From contig NW_025062479.1 of the NCBI RefSeq assembly GCF_000002995.4, positions 11,823,721 to 11,887,720 of the forward strand: a DNA stretch of 64,000 bases, given 5' to 3'. This document shows, in pieces, positions 12,201 through 25,700 of this stretch (position 1 is the first letter of the stretch; every line of letters begins with the position of its first letter). This stretch comes from Brugia malayi (Eukaryota > Nematoda > Chromadorea > Rhabditida > Onchocercidae). The notes below the pieces were generated by a model. That model did no database searches, was not told the DNA's origin, and worked only from the letters and a program-made list of their open reading frames with translations. The translations under genes and the position numbers were made by a program.

Positions 12201-12488
12201 TCAACTTAGACTTGACTAGTTCGACTTCTCAATACAAGCAATTAGAAACCATATGACAGCTACTTGATATGATATGTGTACGTGATATCCACAAGTATAC
12301 TATGGTGCGGCAGTTTTTCAATCTAAACCCATTCAATCGTTCCCAGGCAACCTTATTCGTGTTGTCGTTGATGGTATTACTGTATTCTATCACCTTATTC
12401 AACTTATAAATTTAAAACAGAACAAGGAAGAGACGATTTCGCCACTTTGTTTGAAATCCCGGAAGACAACGAAAAGAACCTAAGCTAA
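9228..12488 (+). CDS. actl-1: Death-domain and SEFIR adaptor, ACTL-1/Act1-like
   Basis: This is the probable orthologue of C. elegans ACTL-1, the Act1-like adaptor that links IL-17 receptors to downstream NF-kB-like signalling. Exons are 9228-9314, 9415-9633, 9709-9889, 10025-10138, 10232-10310, 10549-10645, 10954-11115 and 11652 onward. A death domain spans roughly residues 79-152 (LNWEYVAAEFGF, ADVLLEIIHRPL, KINRVDALLSLQPYL). A serine-rich linker follows, then a SEFIR domain at about 202-345 (ILVTHHEF, YNDYLEA-like helix NDYLEASCQFEG, HIICVFTDDYMEML, KQYLHKLMNGEF, FCAVIFQ, STLVYEFP). Reading on in exon 8 gives a stop at 11757-11759 (about 348 residues). A GTTTGC donor after 11743 instead joins exons 11786-11850, 11975-12028, 12314-12373 and 12421-12488 in perfect phase (about 425 residues). 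The 5' end is also uncertain. Domain identity is from recalled family patterns. Confidence 0.83.
9661..9687 (+). repeat. Poly(T) tract in intron 2 of the adaptor
   Basis: A 27-base T run that forms an extended pyrimidine tract upstream of the acceptor at 9708. Confidence 0.85.
11301..11530. repeat. Diverged direct repeat in an adaptor intron
   Basis: The segment at 11301-11350 (ctacttggcag ... gactaacagttcaa) recurs with changes at about 11483-11530 (ctacttggcag ... tgactaacagttcaa). The offset is about 180 bases. The repeat may be an old tandem duplication or a fragment of a mobile element; no terminal repeats or coding remnant are visible. Confidence 0.6.
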
Positions 12489-12531
12489 CTGGTTCATAGA
12501 TGTTATGCATAATTAACACTGGATAGAGTTA

Positions 12532-12537
12532 AATAAA
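12532..12537 (+). terminator. Polyadenylation signal after the long adaptor form
   Basis: AATAAA lies 44 bases after the stop at 12488, which supports the long 3' exon chain. A second AATAAA at 11858-11863 could serve the short form that stops at 11759. Confidence 0.5.
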
Positions 12538-14230
12538 TTTCCGCTAAAAGTAAGCTTTCTGAGCTCTATATAGCACTGGACAATAAAAGAGGAAAGGATA
12601 GGAAAGATAAAAGGTGATAGGAATTTTCGGATATTATAGCAAAATCCTGATGCCTACGACGTCTCGGGGTGTTTTCGGGATGAACAATAATTATGTTGTA
12701 GCATTGTGACAAGTGGTTGAATTTTGTGCTGGGAATTGTTTTTTTTTTTTTTTTTTTTTTTCACTCTTTTTGCCTCGAATTTCCCTTTTCCAGGAAATTT
12801 GTTACTAACAGGAATATCTTGTAAATCCTTCGATGAAGTCAAAAGATGCACAAAAGTAATACCTAGATAGAAAGACCACAAAATCTTACAAAGTGTCGAG
12901 GTAACAGGTTTCCCAGTAGCAAGACAAACCACTTATTAGATTCGCAAAATGGCCACAAACCCAAAGGCGATAGTAAGCTTCATATCGACTGAAGTGAGTG
13001 TTGAAAGAATGACGAAGTTGACAGATGTGGCTGAGAATTGAGAGTAGGAGTTATGGCCCAGTGGTTAGTCATTTCTAATTCCTAAATTATTAATGTATTT
13101 CTTATCATCCCATGTTTGTTTGGTAGCACATTATCATTGTACTGATATATTTTTCGTGTTCTACCAACGATTTTCATTTAATTTGTTACCAGTTTCTTCA
13201 CTCTTTGTTTTGTCCATGTAACGCATCGAAAAATTTTTTTCCATAATAAAGATTTTGTGGTTTATTTAATTTTAGTTAAAGTAATCAGGTCTTGGCTAAG
13301 TTTTGTAGTACAAGTAAGACTGAAATTATGTAACGCAGTAAATATCTCACGTTGTGGATTTGTGAATCTAATCTAACAGATGGCTGTTCATATTGTTTTG
13401 TTGCTTTTGCTATTAGAAAAGATCAATTTTACCGCTGTTAATTTTTTGAATAATGCAATTGGTTGTTTAAGAATGGATTATGATTATTTTTGTAGAATTT
13501 TAATAAAATATATCCATATCATTTCGGATTACGTCAAAGGAGTCAACATGAAGATAGGATGAATAAATTCAAGCTAACTGATATATTTCAGGTTACTGTA
13601 TGAGAGACATGTGGCTGTGAAAGTATATGTCGATCGGAAAAAATTAAGTCTTCAACTCTGTAATCTGCAACAGCACACTCTAAATTTTGGTGACAACTAA
13701 ACGTTAACATTCTATATTCTTTCCTGACATTATCGCAATTACATTGAACGTATGTTTATTATTTTGTTTGTCCTTCATTAATCTGCTAAATGCTTTGTCA
13801 TACCTCTCACGAATACATTGATTTTAATATTTGCAAGATGAATTATGAATTACTGTAATCCTTTAAAATCATCTCTCTTCGGTCTTGCACATTCTTTTTT
13901 ACCTTGTAAGGATATATTTGAGAACAGTTCATTAAGCAATACTTGTAACGTTGCGAGATGATTTAGATCTGCAGTAGGTTTCACCGAAGACTTAGTAATT
14001 CATACTTCGACATTATTTTTTGGGATTAAAGGTTTGAGGTAAATAATATTTTGTTTTATTATATATACGGAATGTACATTAAGATATTCCTTTATAACGT
14101 AGTTAATTTCTCGACTATATATTGTTGGTAGTGTGACTTGTATTTATTTTATATGTCTTTTTTAAGCGCAGAGTTGTAAGAGGAAAAATTATCTTTTAAT
14201 TTATAAAAAGTAACTCTTGCTTGTAATGAT
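12538..14230. other. Intergenic stretch with scattered higher-GC islands
   Basis: No complete gene is seen. A minus-strand frame at 12654-12932 (92 codons) and a 30-codon ATG frame at 12949-13038 on the plus strand lie in locally higher-GC DNA. Neither shows a family motif or a splice partner. This region may contain an eroded insertion. The end of the stretch should include the promoter or leader of the GSK-3 gene. Confidence 0.4.
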
Positions 14231-14243
14231 TTCTTTTCTTCAG
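14231..14243 (+). promoter_or_regulatory. Acceptor, probably trans-splice site, before GSK-3
   Basis: A pyrimidine-rich tract ending ttcttttcttcag is followed by 33 bases and then the ATG at 14277. No coding exon was found upstream, so this is probably the spliced-leader acceptor or the end of a 5' UTR intron. Confidence 0.5.
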
Positions 14244-14276
14244 CTAATCGCGTTATTCACTGCTTTGGTAACAGAG

Positions 14277-17200
14277 ATGAGTAAACAGTTGTTCTCCTCG
14301 AAAGCGGATAATCGAATAACTACTGTGGTCGCTACACCTGGTTATGGACCGGATCGACAAGTTGAAGTACAGTACTCCGATACTAAGGTCATTGATTGGA
14401 ATTTATGTTTGCTGAAGTAAAAAATAATGCTAAATTTAATTCTAGTCTTCGTGGAAACAATGAAATACAGTTATATACATACCAGCATTTGTATGATGCT
14501 CAGGGTTCATGGTTTTTTCGTCCTTTGTTGGATAAGAAAGACCAAAATTATCATCTGTATTATGAGATTAATAACATAGTCCGAAGGATAGTAAACAGTA
14601 CCTCATTTTGGCATACTATGATGTACTTTTTTTTTGTTCTTTATCCGTGGTAACCATTGCCCTCAGTTAGAGAAATTGTCACGTAAGATAATGGATTTTG
14701 TGCAAACAGAATCGCAATAAGTGATAAAATCTAGCAGTGTCAAAGTATAGCGGAAAAAGACATTGATATGACACTTCCAAAAAAAAAAAAAAAAAAACGA
14801 ATTTAATTTCTGAAGTTCTTTTATATTAGTTACTTATTTGGTTATTATTATTTACCATACCATTTGCAGGTAATAGGCAACGGTTCTTTCGGAGTGGTTT
14901 ATCTTGCCAAACTTGCTGATACTAATGAGCTTGTTGCGATCAAAAAAGTTTTGCAAGATAAAAGGTTTAAGGTAAATTTTAATGAGTGAAATTCAGTAAT
15001 TATTCATTATAAATGCATAATTTTTCTGTTATTACGTGATATTTCATGTTTCTGATGAATACCCATACATTTCATTGCAATGGAAAACTTTAGTCATAGT
15101 GGGAGCTGAATACTATGAAAGGAATTTACGGGAAAGCTTCTGCAAATAAGTATGCTTTATTCATATGATTATTGCTGTAAAGGCCTGTATTCTCGAAGGA
15201 TATGCAGTGTTCGATTAATGGATTTTTCTTTGTTCTCGATCTTAAATTGTCAAAGTTTTGTTTTTACTGTTGTCTTATATGGACGTTTGTTTAGTCGTTC
15301 TTGTATTAAATGAGTGATAGATTTTGAAATTAGAAATGTTGAAGGTGAAGCTTTTCAGAATCGCGAACTGCAAATAATGCGCAAATTGGAGCATCAAAAT
15401 ATTGTAAAATTGAAATATTTCTTTTATTCTAGTGGGGAAAAGGTATTTCATTTCATACGACTTTTATCAATGCTTTTGTATAGTATGTTTTCATCACATT
15501 GTATATCACACTGTTTCTGTTCTTGTACACTTTTTTAACGTTTATATGGTGGAATATTACTTCTGTGATAAACCACTTAACTTAGATAGAGGTTGGTAAT
15601 TCTTCTGTTCTCTTTTGATTTGTTTTTTTTTTTTTTTTAATCTAGTAAAAAATGATTTACTTCATTTGCTTCAGAAAGATGACTTGTTCTTAAATCTTAT
15701 ACTCGAGTATATACCAGAAACTGTTTATCGTGTTGCACGGCATTATTCGAAACAGCGACAAATAATACCTGCACTTTACATAAAGGTGAAATTTAAATAA
15801 AATTTGTAATTACGGACCTTTTTTCCAATTAAATTGCATCGACATATGAAGTTTAATCGGTGTTTCAAAGCATTCATGTTACAGCTATATATGTACCAGT
15901 TATTTCGAGCATTGGGATATATCCACAGTTTGGGCGTTTGCCATCGAGATATCAAGCCGCAGAATTTATTGCTTGATCCAGATTCAGCAGTGCTGAAGCT
16001 TTGTGATTTTGGTTCTGCAAAACATCTTGTTAGAGGGGAACCGAATGTGTCCTACATTTGCTCTCGGTACTTTTACCAATGTTGTTATGCTGGCATATGT
16101 TTGTTTTTTTTTTTTTTTTTTGTGTAAATTCATGTTTTCTTCTGTTTTATTTGATTATTTTTTCTGCATATACTGTTCTATTTTTAGCTACTATCGTGCC
16201 CCCGAATTGATATTTGGCGCGACGGACTACACAACGAGCATTGGTAAATACTTAAATATTTCATTTTTTCATATTGCTGTAAAATAGTATTTGAACATGG
16301 AATCAGTTTTCCATCGTTAAAGTTTTTGATTTCAGATGTTTGGTCGGCAGGAACGGTGCTTGCGGAGCTTTTGCTGGGACAGCCAATTTTCCCTGGCGAC
16401 TCAGGTGTAGATCAGCTCGTGGAAATCATTAAAGTGTTGGGTACACCCACACGTGATCAAATACAGCAGATGAATCCAAATTATACTGATTTCAGATTCC
16501 CGCAAATCAGAGCTAATCCTTGGCAACGTGTATGTCTATTAACTCATTACTTTCTGTTTTTATATTTTTCGAAACTAAAGTTGTGTAATGTATACTATCA
16601 TTCATCATTATCTTAATGTTACTGGATTACATCATGACATGAAGCTAATATATCATCTCTTAACCAACACAGATCATATCTTTACAATGAAGTCATCACT
16701 CGTATTATTCATCAGTCATGTTCCAGGAGTATAGAAACTCGTAATTTCAGGTGTTTCGTCCACGAACTCCCTCGGAAGCGGTCGATCTCGTCTCACGTCT
16801 TTTGGAATATACGCCTAACGCTCGGCTGTCACCACTTCAAGCATGTGCTCATACATTTTTTGATGAGTTACGCCATCCTAATTGCAAACTGCCAAATGGT
16901 AGACCAGTGCCACCAATTTTCGATTTCTCTGAACAGGAATTGCGCATCGAACCTAATCTTAATGCTGCTCTTTTACCTCAGAACTCAGCAAGAGGTCTGG
17001 TATTTTTCATTATTACTAAATTTGTTTAGATTATGTTTAGTTTGAATTTCTTCTTAATGAATATTAGAACAAAATCTTCATTAATTTAGTTGTTCGTGCT
17101 TATGATGTTTTTTTATCTGTTTTTTTTTTTTTTTCTGCTTTACTTATTTGTTGATTTTTAGGACCATCAACGGCAGCAGTAGGTAGTTCATCATCGTCAC

Positions 17201-17283
17201 CAGTGGAAGCTTCATCAGTGGCAGGGGCTCCAAGCGGTTCCACTTCAGCTGTTAATAATGAGCCAACTTCCACGGATGCGTGA
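14277..17283 (+). CDS. gsk-3: Glycogen synthase kinase-3, 9 exons
   Basis: This is a complete GSK-3 Ser/Thr kinase, the negative regulator of beta-catenin in Wnt signalling and a regulator of glycogen synthase and cell polarity. Exons are 14277-14387, 14870-14971, 15359-15442, 15675-15785, 15885-16066, 16188-16243, 16336-16529, 16751-16994 and 17162-17283, with every phase consistent; the product is 401 residues. Visible motifs are the glycine loop [23 protein letters not shown] with the ATP-site lysine, [18 protein letters not shown], and [17 protein letters not shown] with the activating tyrosine. The CMGC insert reads [19 protein letters not shown]. The C-terminal tail is Ser/Ala/Thr-rich and ends STDA. 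The start at 14277 (MSKQLF) matches the short nematode-type N terminus. Introns 1 and 8 use non-standard GTCATT and GTCTGG donors, forced by reading frame and conservation. Confidence 0.97.
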
Positions 17284-19472
17284 ACCTCATACAGTGAAAA
17301 CCTGTTTATGAATTTTGCTGCAAGTCTTCTGTCGGTAATGATAATTGCTGACTTCTTAAAATCTCTTTCTGTCTTTGTTACTTCTTGTGTGTGTGTGTTT
17401 TTTTTTTGTACATATTTACAGGTAACAATTAAATTTGACTGAATATTGAATCTAATTTTTTTTTTTTTTCAAGAATTTCGCTTTTCATTTTTTCAATTTG
17501 AAATTTCATGATAAAACAATATTATTTTATTATCCTGTGGAATAAGTCATTTGTGATCCAAAAAGGTGATCCTTACGTGATTCCGGATGGTTTCGGATTT
17601 CAGATGTGATTTTCTTTTATTACATTTTCGCTTGTTTAAGTTGCTTTTTTTTTCACTTTTATTGTGTATACGCAATTGTAAGAAATTCTCTTCAAGGGAG
17701 TGGATCTGCATTCACGAAAAGCTTAATAACTTTTTTGTTTGATAAATTTTTGGTTCGACATTGTATAACTGTGCAGCTCTGTATGATTTAGATGTTCTGA
17801 TGAACTCAAAAAATTTCATCTTTCTATGGTAATTTGCACTGCATCAGCTTTATCCATATGTTGTCGGCAAATATTTCACTGTTTATTCTTACCCATCAAT
17901 TTCTTCATAGAGTAATATTTTAGAATTATGTTATTTCTTTTTGAAAACATGTGGAAGTAAATTTGATAGCTGTATTTCCTTTAAAGTTTTTCCACATTGC
18001 ATAATATCTTCATTTTTTATCAAATTCTTGTGTTCTAGAACTTATCATTTGCTCTGAAAGAATTATAAAATTTTTGCAGTTCTTGTAGTGCATTTTTTGT
18101 ACTTTAATAGATTAATATTATTAGCACGTGCACCTACTTATACATATTCTGTTCAGTTCTGGTTTTTGAGCAGTTTCTTTTTAGTTCATTTGCAGTTCAT
18201 ATCTTGAAGTAAAGCAAAGAAACTCTTTAGAGTGTGGGAAGATGCAAGTTTCTTTTTTTTTCCTTACACTAGCATGTAATATGTGATCAGTAATTTCTTT
18301 AAGTGAAATTGTGGCAGAAGTATAACTTTTGCAGTTGGTGATTATTACTGCCTGCTTTCTACATGTACTACTGCTAATTAAGTTTTACTTTAAAATCCAC
18401 CCATTTGAACAATAATTTCTCCATTCGTAATTACGTTGTGTTTATACATATACAAATATTTTGCTGTGCTTGTCGCATTTCATATCTAAAATGTGACCGA
18501 TACTTTCTGTATTTTCTCTCAACAGCAATACTAAATGATTTTCTAACAATTCTGATCAGTTTAATCGTTTCTAGTTTCAGTCGTTCAAATATTTGTTTCG
18601 AATTGTGTGAAACATGTAAGAGCTCAATTGTGGGCTGTTTTTTTTTTTTTTTTCTTTTTTTTTCTTTTTTGTGTGACATATAAAGAACACCACAGTTGTA
18701 AATGTTTCTTATTCTATAGAGATTCCGTACCTTACCCCGTTTTTATGAATCGCATTTTCTGTCTATTATGGTTCTATACAATCAGAATATTTATTAGATG
18801 ATATTACCGGTTTATTTAGCAGAAAAATTACTACTAGTTGCTTATTATTCATTTCGAACGTACTTTCTGGTTTATCAAATTGAGTTTAAATCAGTTGTCA
18901 GAATATCAGCGCGAGTGTCCTTCCAGTCCAGTGCAATTTATGACAGATCTCCATTGTTGTAACGATGAGAACCCCATCTCTTAATGTTAATAAGCATCTT
19001 TATTAGCTTTTATTATATGTAGCAGTGAAATTAGTGGAAATTTAAAGTCCTTTTTTTTTCGTTCCCTATATTACTGTCCTGTAAGTATCATGAAGTTATC
19101 GCTATGTTATTTATCGATAATGACATTTAGTCTAGTTAATTTGATTTGATAGGAAAACTTTGGCAGAGACGGAGACAATGTAATGCGAAATGTTATCAAT
19201 AATGTTAACTTCTTTGAGTCTTAAGTATCGTTTGTTATTTACTTAGTGCTGAGATTCGTGCTATTCTCTTTTCTGTAAGTGTAAGCAATACTATATAAGC
19301 ATGTAAGGTATTTCAATGGTAAGGATGACTTATGTAAGACACTGTTGACTGGGTAAAAAGAATTTAGTTGGATTTTGTTCCGATTACTTAACTAATTACA
19401 ATCGAGTTAAATTCATTGGTGTAATGGGTTTTTGAGTAGCCATGCAGAATAATGAAAGTCTGAAATCCTTTT
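17284..19472. other. Region between the convergent gsk-3 and EGF/MAM genes
   Basis: No exon is supported on either strand. The T-rich sequence probably includes the gsk-3 3' UTR on the plus strand and the end of the EGF/MAM transcript on the minus strand. Poly(T) tracts occur at about 17457, 18640 and 19050. Confidence 0.5.
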
Positions 19473-19478
19473 TTTATT
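19473..19478 (-). terminator. Polyadenylation signal of the EGF/MAM gene
   Basis: TTTATT on the plus strand reads AATAAA on the minus strand, about 290 bases beyond the stop codon at 19768. Confidence 0.45.
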
Positions 19479-19767
19479 GGAGGGGATTGTGCTACGTACT
19501 TCCAACTGTATAAATTTAGTTTCAAATTTGAGTTGAAGGTGTAGTTTCAAATGAAATTACTCATTACTGAAGAATTTTTTACCCAAACAGTCCTCTGCGT
19601 TTACCACAATCTTTGTTTAAAATCAACATATTTATCTAAAATGTTTTCCCAGAAAATTCCTTTAAATTGTATTTTTTTTTTTGCATATAAATATTCATTG
19701 ATAAGAATACGGACAGTTATTGAAGATAAAGATTTTTGAAAGTGCGCAATAAATTTAGCATAACTCC

Positions 19768-22700
19768 TCAGCAGATAGGATCGTTTCCATCCAGATCTCG
19801 ACTCAATCGTAATGGAACGAAACCAATATCACCTTGATTTGGACCATTGTTTTCAGCCGAAACATATATCTGTATAAAATATTCTTTCTTTAAATTTGAA
19901 AACTTCAACTGAGATTTCAATATTTAATTCAGTGATTTAGCATTAAGTTTTTCTGAATGAAACGAATGCTATGAAATTACTGAATCAACCTTATACGTTC
20001 CAGTCGGCAGTTCGGTGCATTGAAAATTCCATCGTCTGCTTTCCTAAGGAGATTCTAATAAGTGATTTGTATTTCAAAGCAGAGATTGTAGAATTCGTAA
20101 ATTCTTTTCAGTTTCCTAATTATAAAGGCATAAATATATGTATATATATATACTTCAAAAACACCACAAATCAAGATTTCATTTGAAAAATGAGTTGTTT
20201 TTGCTTAGAGGGAGTTCCAAAATAGTAAAAGTCTATTCAATTTACTTATTCAAGCATAAAAACTCATTTTAAATATTGATTCAGTAGTAGTAATGTCAGT
20301 TAAACTTGATACTGTAAACACCTAATAATTGATCAGGAAAAGAGACTTCTATATAATTTCTATAATTTTAATGCTTGAAATGGGGACAGTTGGAAGCCAT
20401 GAGCAAATTCCAGTTTTACGACTTACAAATTTTATTCATCACAGATTTTGTAAAGAGCGATTGAACAGCTTAATTTATGTGATATAAATTGCATTTGTAC
20501 TTATTTACTGAGTGTTTTTTATTTCGATGCAGAAATTATTTCGCATTATTTTGACATCGTAATTATAATTTTTTCTCGAATTAACATGCATCTTGTCTGC
20601 TACATAGTTACGTTCTAACTGCAGCGCATTTTGCACTAAATTTTTACTTTAAACAGTTTAATGATGAAGCAGATTTCGTTCATTACCTGTAAATGGCCAT
20701 CCTTAGGGATACCAGTTTTTGAGTAAAAACATTTTTTGTTAAATTCATCTGTACACATTGTGAAGCGTGCTCCTTCAACAGCAAAATATTCATAGAAGCA
20801 GAAGTGCACTGGATGTGTCCAGGTTGAAATACTTAGCATCGGGCTGATAATCTGTCGGATAGAATTTTCGGAATTACTGTTATAAGATGCTACAAGGAAT
20901 GCATTCGTTCCAGCAGGTGGTACCATAATACCGCTCAACGGATTTGAAAAGCCGTCAGTTCCTGTCGATGCCATCCATCCAGAAATGCCTTTTTGCCATC
21001 CACAGTATTTCTCTGTAGATTCATAATGCTTAAATTCTAACAAACTGGCTATAGAATACTTGGTAGACAATTTTACGGAAAGATACTACAAGAAATTGTG
21101 CGTGTTTCTGCTAGGTAGTTGAGATGTATAACATTTCATCTCATTTTTATTTCTTCTTATTAAAGATGATGTGCGAGTTATTTGTGAGCAACAGCTAGTC
21201 TAAATGATGATGCAAATATTTCGACTCGATACGACGTAAATGCAGTAGATTCTGCTTAGGGCAAAGTCTCAACGTCTTTTTCTTTTTCAATACAAACTTT
21301 CTTAGTCTTCATCAGTAGTGGTCAAAATTTGTTTCTTTTTTTGATGGGTAAAAATATAAAAACAATTGTCACAACAACACCTTACCAGCAGGATTGCAGG
21401 ACAGTTTCAAGCATTCAAGCATTAGAGAATCTGCTAATAAAGGTGATGCGAACTGTAGTATGGATGACTGCTGTAGATTGGACATTTTTTGTGTGGGACC
21501 TAATTCTTGAACTTCAACAAGACTGTTGCTAGAATCTTGGAAGTTATGCAAAGGAATCAATCGTTTAGCTTTTTGTTGCTGTGGTTTATTGAAATTTTTG
21601 GTTGTAAGTGGTGTTGTTATGATGCAGTCTGGTACAAGATTACCACCCACAATGATATCCTGTACAAATATAGCACCGCCATATTTTCCAACAAAATTAT
21701 CACCTACTAAAATAATCTGAAATATAGCAATTTTAAGAAAAGTTCAACATATTTCTATCACTACAATTTGAAAATTTTCGATTTTTCATATTGAGAGATT
21801 AAATTGTTAGCATGCAGATATAATTTCAAATAATGGACGTTACTCTGTTTTCAAGAAATTTTGCGATATTTTGAAGGGAAATATCAAGGCAAGATTATTG
21901 CTCTTCAAATGACAAAGTGGAATTCTGATGTGATTAAAATTTAGTACTATAATTTTATTAACTATGAGTTCAATTTTAGATAGAAAATCTTTTCTTTCTT
22001 TGCTTATCAGTATGCTTCTTGCTTATTTGGAAATAAATCAGTCTATTTTTGAGCACTAATATTATCATAAATACATTCTTCTGAATTACATGCATGCTTA
22101 ATTCGGGGACTTTTTGACCAGTCATAAAATTTAAACAATACCTGGGCAGGTGTAGTGGGATCACGTGGTTCGGGTATGTTCACAGTAACCGGCATGCCAT
22201 TTTGTATAGGAAACAAGATGCAATTTGAATGGGTTTGATCGATATTGGTATTACGACTACAAATCTGTAAATTTGGTTGTTGTTGAAATGGTCCATCTGA
22301 AGAAGATCGCCAAACTGTAGCGGTGAGTTGCAGTGGTAATATAATACATGGCAACAAATCGGAAACAAGTTGTCCACTACCCCATGTACGGTGATTACCG
22401 GATAGAAGTACTGCTGCTGATGCATCTAAAAATGACTGAAATGATTCGGTGAAGAAAAAAAAAAAGACTGATTTAGTCATTGAAGAATAGCTAAACGATC
22501 AGCTATTACATTGTTTATAGTAGATAGTATGCATTACTTTTATCTGTAGATTTTATATGTGTGTATTTGAGCTTTTCAACAATCAAATAACGATTTTTTA
22601 TAATTTACCAAACGTTCTGAATTATCGAAAATTCAACTGACTGATAAGTTAAATGAAAAATATGAAAAAGGATTGCAATTGGTATTTGTGGCTTTCACGA

Positions 22701-25700
22701 GACTAATGAACATTCAGAGTTATAAAATCATCGAAATTATATTGACCAGGTGAATATTGTTACCTGGATCGAGATTATATACCGTACGGATTATTGTCTG
22801 ACCTGGATGATGAGTTGTTTGAAGCATACTGATCCATGGTTCTGCTTCCGGAGTGGACAGCAACACTTTCCAGTCCAGTTCATCTTCATTCGTATTGGAC
22901 CATCGACAATTATTATCAAATCCATGACAATTCAAGTCAGAAGCCTCCTGTACAACATCCAAATTTTCTTGTACATTTACTGGTGCAGTGAGCAGTGATA
23001 GGTACTCATCCTTTACAGCATTAAAATCAGTTGCGTCCATATACGATCGTAGACGACCAGCTTAAATTTTCACTTTTAATTTTTTGAATCTTCATACTTC
23101 CTACGAAATGTTAATCGGAAATTTTGTTAGATAACAGAAACTAAAGTGAAAAAAATTATGGGCAACATTGAAAAAGTACAAAATGGTTAAAACTGATGTT
23201 CTAATTGGTTTTAAAAATTTGTACATCAAGAAGCATTAAATGATGCCAACCGTATTAAAAGTTTTTGCAGTATTTAGGGATTTAGAAATTATTACAATAA
23301 AAATACCTGACAGAGCCAGCGGATGGTGTGGATAAGTTTCATAATAGACTGGTGGAAAGCATCCATTACCTGTATATTAGATTAATTATCTTACTTCTAT
23401 GTTGACAAAAAGTTTGACATTTCAAGTAAAAATAAAAAATTTTCTAAAAAATCCTTAGATAAAAAATATCTCATAATTTTTTTTTCCATAAAAGTGTTTG
23501 TTGCAGCTGCAGAATTTTCCCTTTTTTTGCGTTCAATATAAAATATCAATGGCAAAATAATGTACAGTTTGACTAATATCAAGTTATGACCTTTTGTCTA
23601 TTTTTAAAGTAGTGATTAAACAAATGCAACTCCAGCATTTTGTAATTAAGGTAGAGTTAAAAGTTTATAAGTTAAAGTAAGCTCCTATAAATATTGAGCT
23701 AAAAGGCAAATCATTAAAAATAACTTATTGAACAAGCATAACTAGAAAACATATTGCAATAACAATACATTTAATTTTACTTCTTATAATTTGCTGATAA
23801 AGATATGTTAGCAATTTATGGATGATAAGCTTGCAAAACAGGGATAGAGTAAAAGTAGCAAGAGAATCAAACAACTCAATACATGAAATTGTATTTTATC
23901 ATCCAATGGTCTGAGAAGAACAATAAGTTGGCAATGAAATATAAATATTTCTATATCGGTGGAAAAATAAAACTTCTGAGCAACTTTTCGGACACATTTA
24001 ATTTCTAGATACTTGCAAGAATTATTGCTATAATCTTTATTGCCACTGATTTTTTCGTTTAGGAATTCAAAAAATTTTCGGACTTACTCTACTTTCAAAA
24101 TCAATTTCACCATCTAAAAATTTTAGTGATTTGTTAATTAACATTTCATATTAACACGTGAAATTAAGGAAGTGATAAGAAATGTTATAAGAGAAAATGA
24201 AAATGAGAAAAATATTTTCACCTTCATATTTGTATTATTAATATGTGTTGATCGTAAAATGGTGATGATCATGATAATGATTATGATGATTTTTGTAGTT
24301 GCTATCGCCATTCTCATTATCATAATAAGTAAATTTACTATTATTACCAATCATTACCTTCCCCTTAATCAATAAATTTCAAATTCATCCATGATTATTT
24401 CAATTTTAGATGTGTCAAGAAAAAACGAAAGAAATTCTAACTCACATATGAGTAAAGAAGAATGGAAGTTGTAGAGAAAAAAGCAAATGGTCAGTGGTTG
24501 GTGAAACACCACCATTTCATGCGAACAGTATCGTTTAGTTCAGTTCAGGAATTGAATCACCACTGCCAGCTCTGTCCCGTCCAATACTCTTATCGGATAT
24601 CCATTAATTTCACTCCCTTTCCCTCCCCCTTTTCCTCTTACCCGTTATCCGCCCACCTATGGAATGCTTAATCATTATATATTGCATTTAATCGGGAGCA
24701 TTTAAATATTTGTTCGTCCAGTTTAGCTGAATTTAATGCTCGCGTACAATATTCCCTTTTCCTCCTTAACTTCATCATCTGTCATCGTTCTGTCCAATCC
24801 CTTTTCCTTGTCACCTCAATTCATCCTTTCTCCTCTTTCGAATTCATTGACCATTACCTTTAAAATTCCATTAAATTTTTTAAACACGAAAATAATCAGT
24901 TTTACTTGTCAATATTGAATACTTTCGGCAACTTGATAAGCATTTTTCTGATGCATTAGATTTTCCCATTAATGATTGAAACAAAACCCTTATGTATTTA
25001 GTTGTCATTTCAGGATTTCCGGGCATGTAAAATTCAGAATTGTAGGATAAGTAGCATTCAAAATTTATGAAACCAGAATAATTCACCGCTTGAGTTTTAC
25101 TTGAAATATTCATGTCCCCATAAAGGAGATGAAGGCAAAAGGGTTCATCACAGAAGAGGTCAATGAGGTTCTCTTTTTCGCATATTCAACACTGTCACGA
25201 AGGATCTCTGACTCTATTTCATTGGTCAACGGAAGAACTGGTTAAACCGATTAACGTATTCGAGTCTAATTCAGAGAAAGAAAAGAAAAACACCCTTACA
25301 TTTAAAATGTTCACCTTCATTTGGAAATATATATATATATATATTTGGAACAGTTTGGTATGCTTTTGGAAGACAAATAGGAAAAAAAGATGGGAAGTTC
25401 AAAAATATGCATGCATAGATGGCGCAAGTTGAAGCATGCAGTGATTATTATTATGTGCAACAAAATTTAAGTGAAGTGAGAATTTTCTGAATTCCTCTAA
25501 ACTTTAGACTTCAACTTCATACCGAGTATTACAAAGAAACAGAAATGAACAACGAAACCCATGCCAATGATTTTACTGAACATCAATTGTAGCAGAAAAT
25601 TAAGGTACGCTTTTCAGTAATTTTAATTCGTCAATAATATGGTTTTTGAATTAGTGGGAAAAGCATTTTAAGAAGGAATTTAACAACGGCTAGTAGAACA

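Noticed and set aside
13054..13067. tRNA-like A-box (tggcccagtggtta)
   Set aside because: No B-box or foldable acceptor and T arms follow, so it is not a tRNA gene.
24880..25113. 77-codon minus-strand frame within the EGF/MAM gap
   Set aside because: No clean acceptor or donor and no EGF or MAM signature; not used to fill the phase gap.
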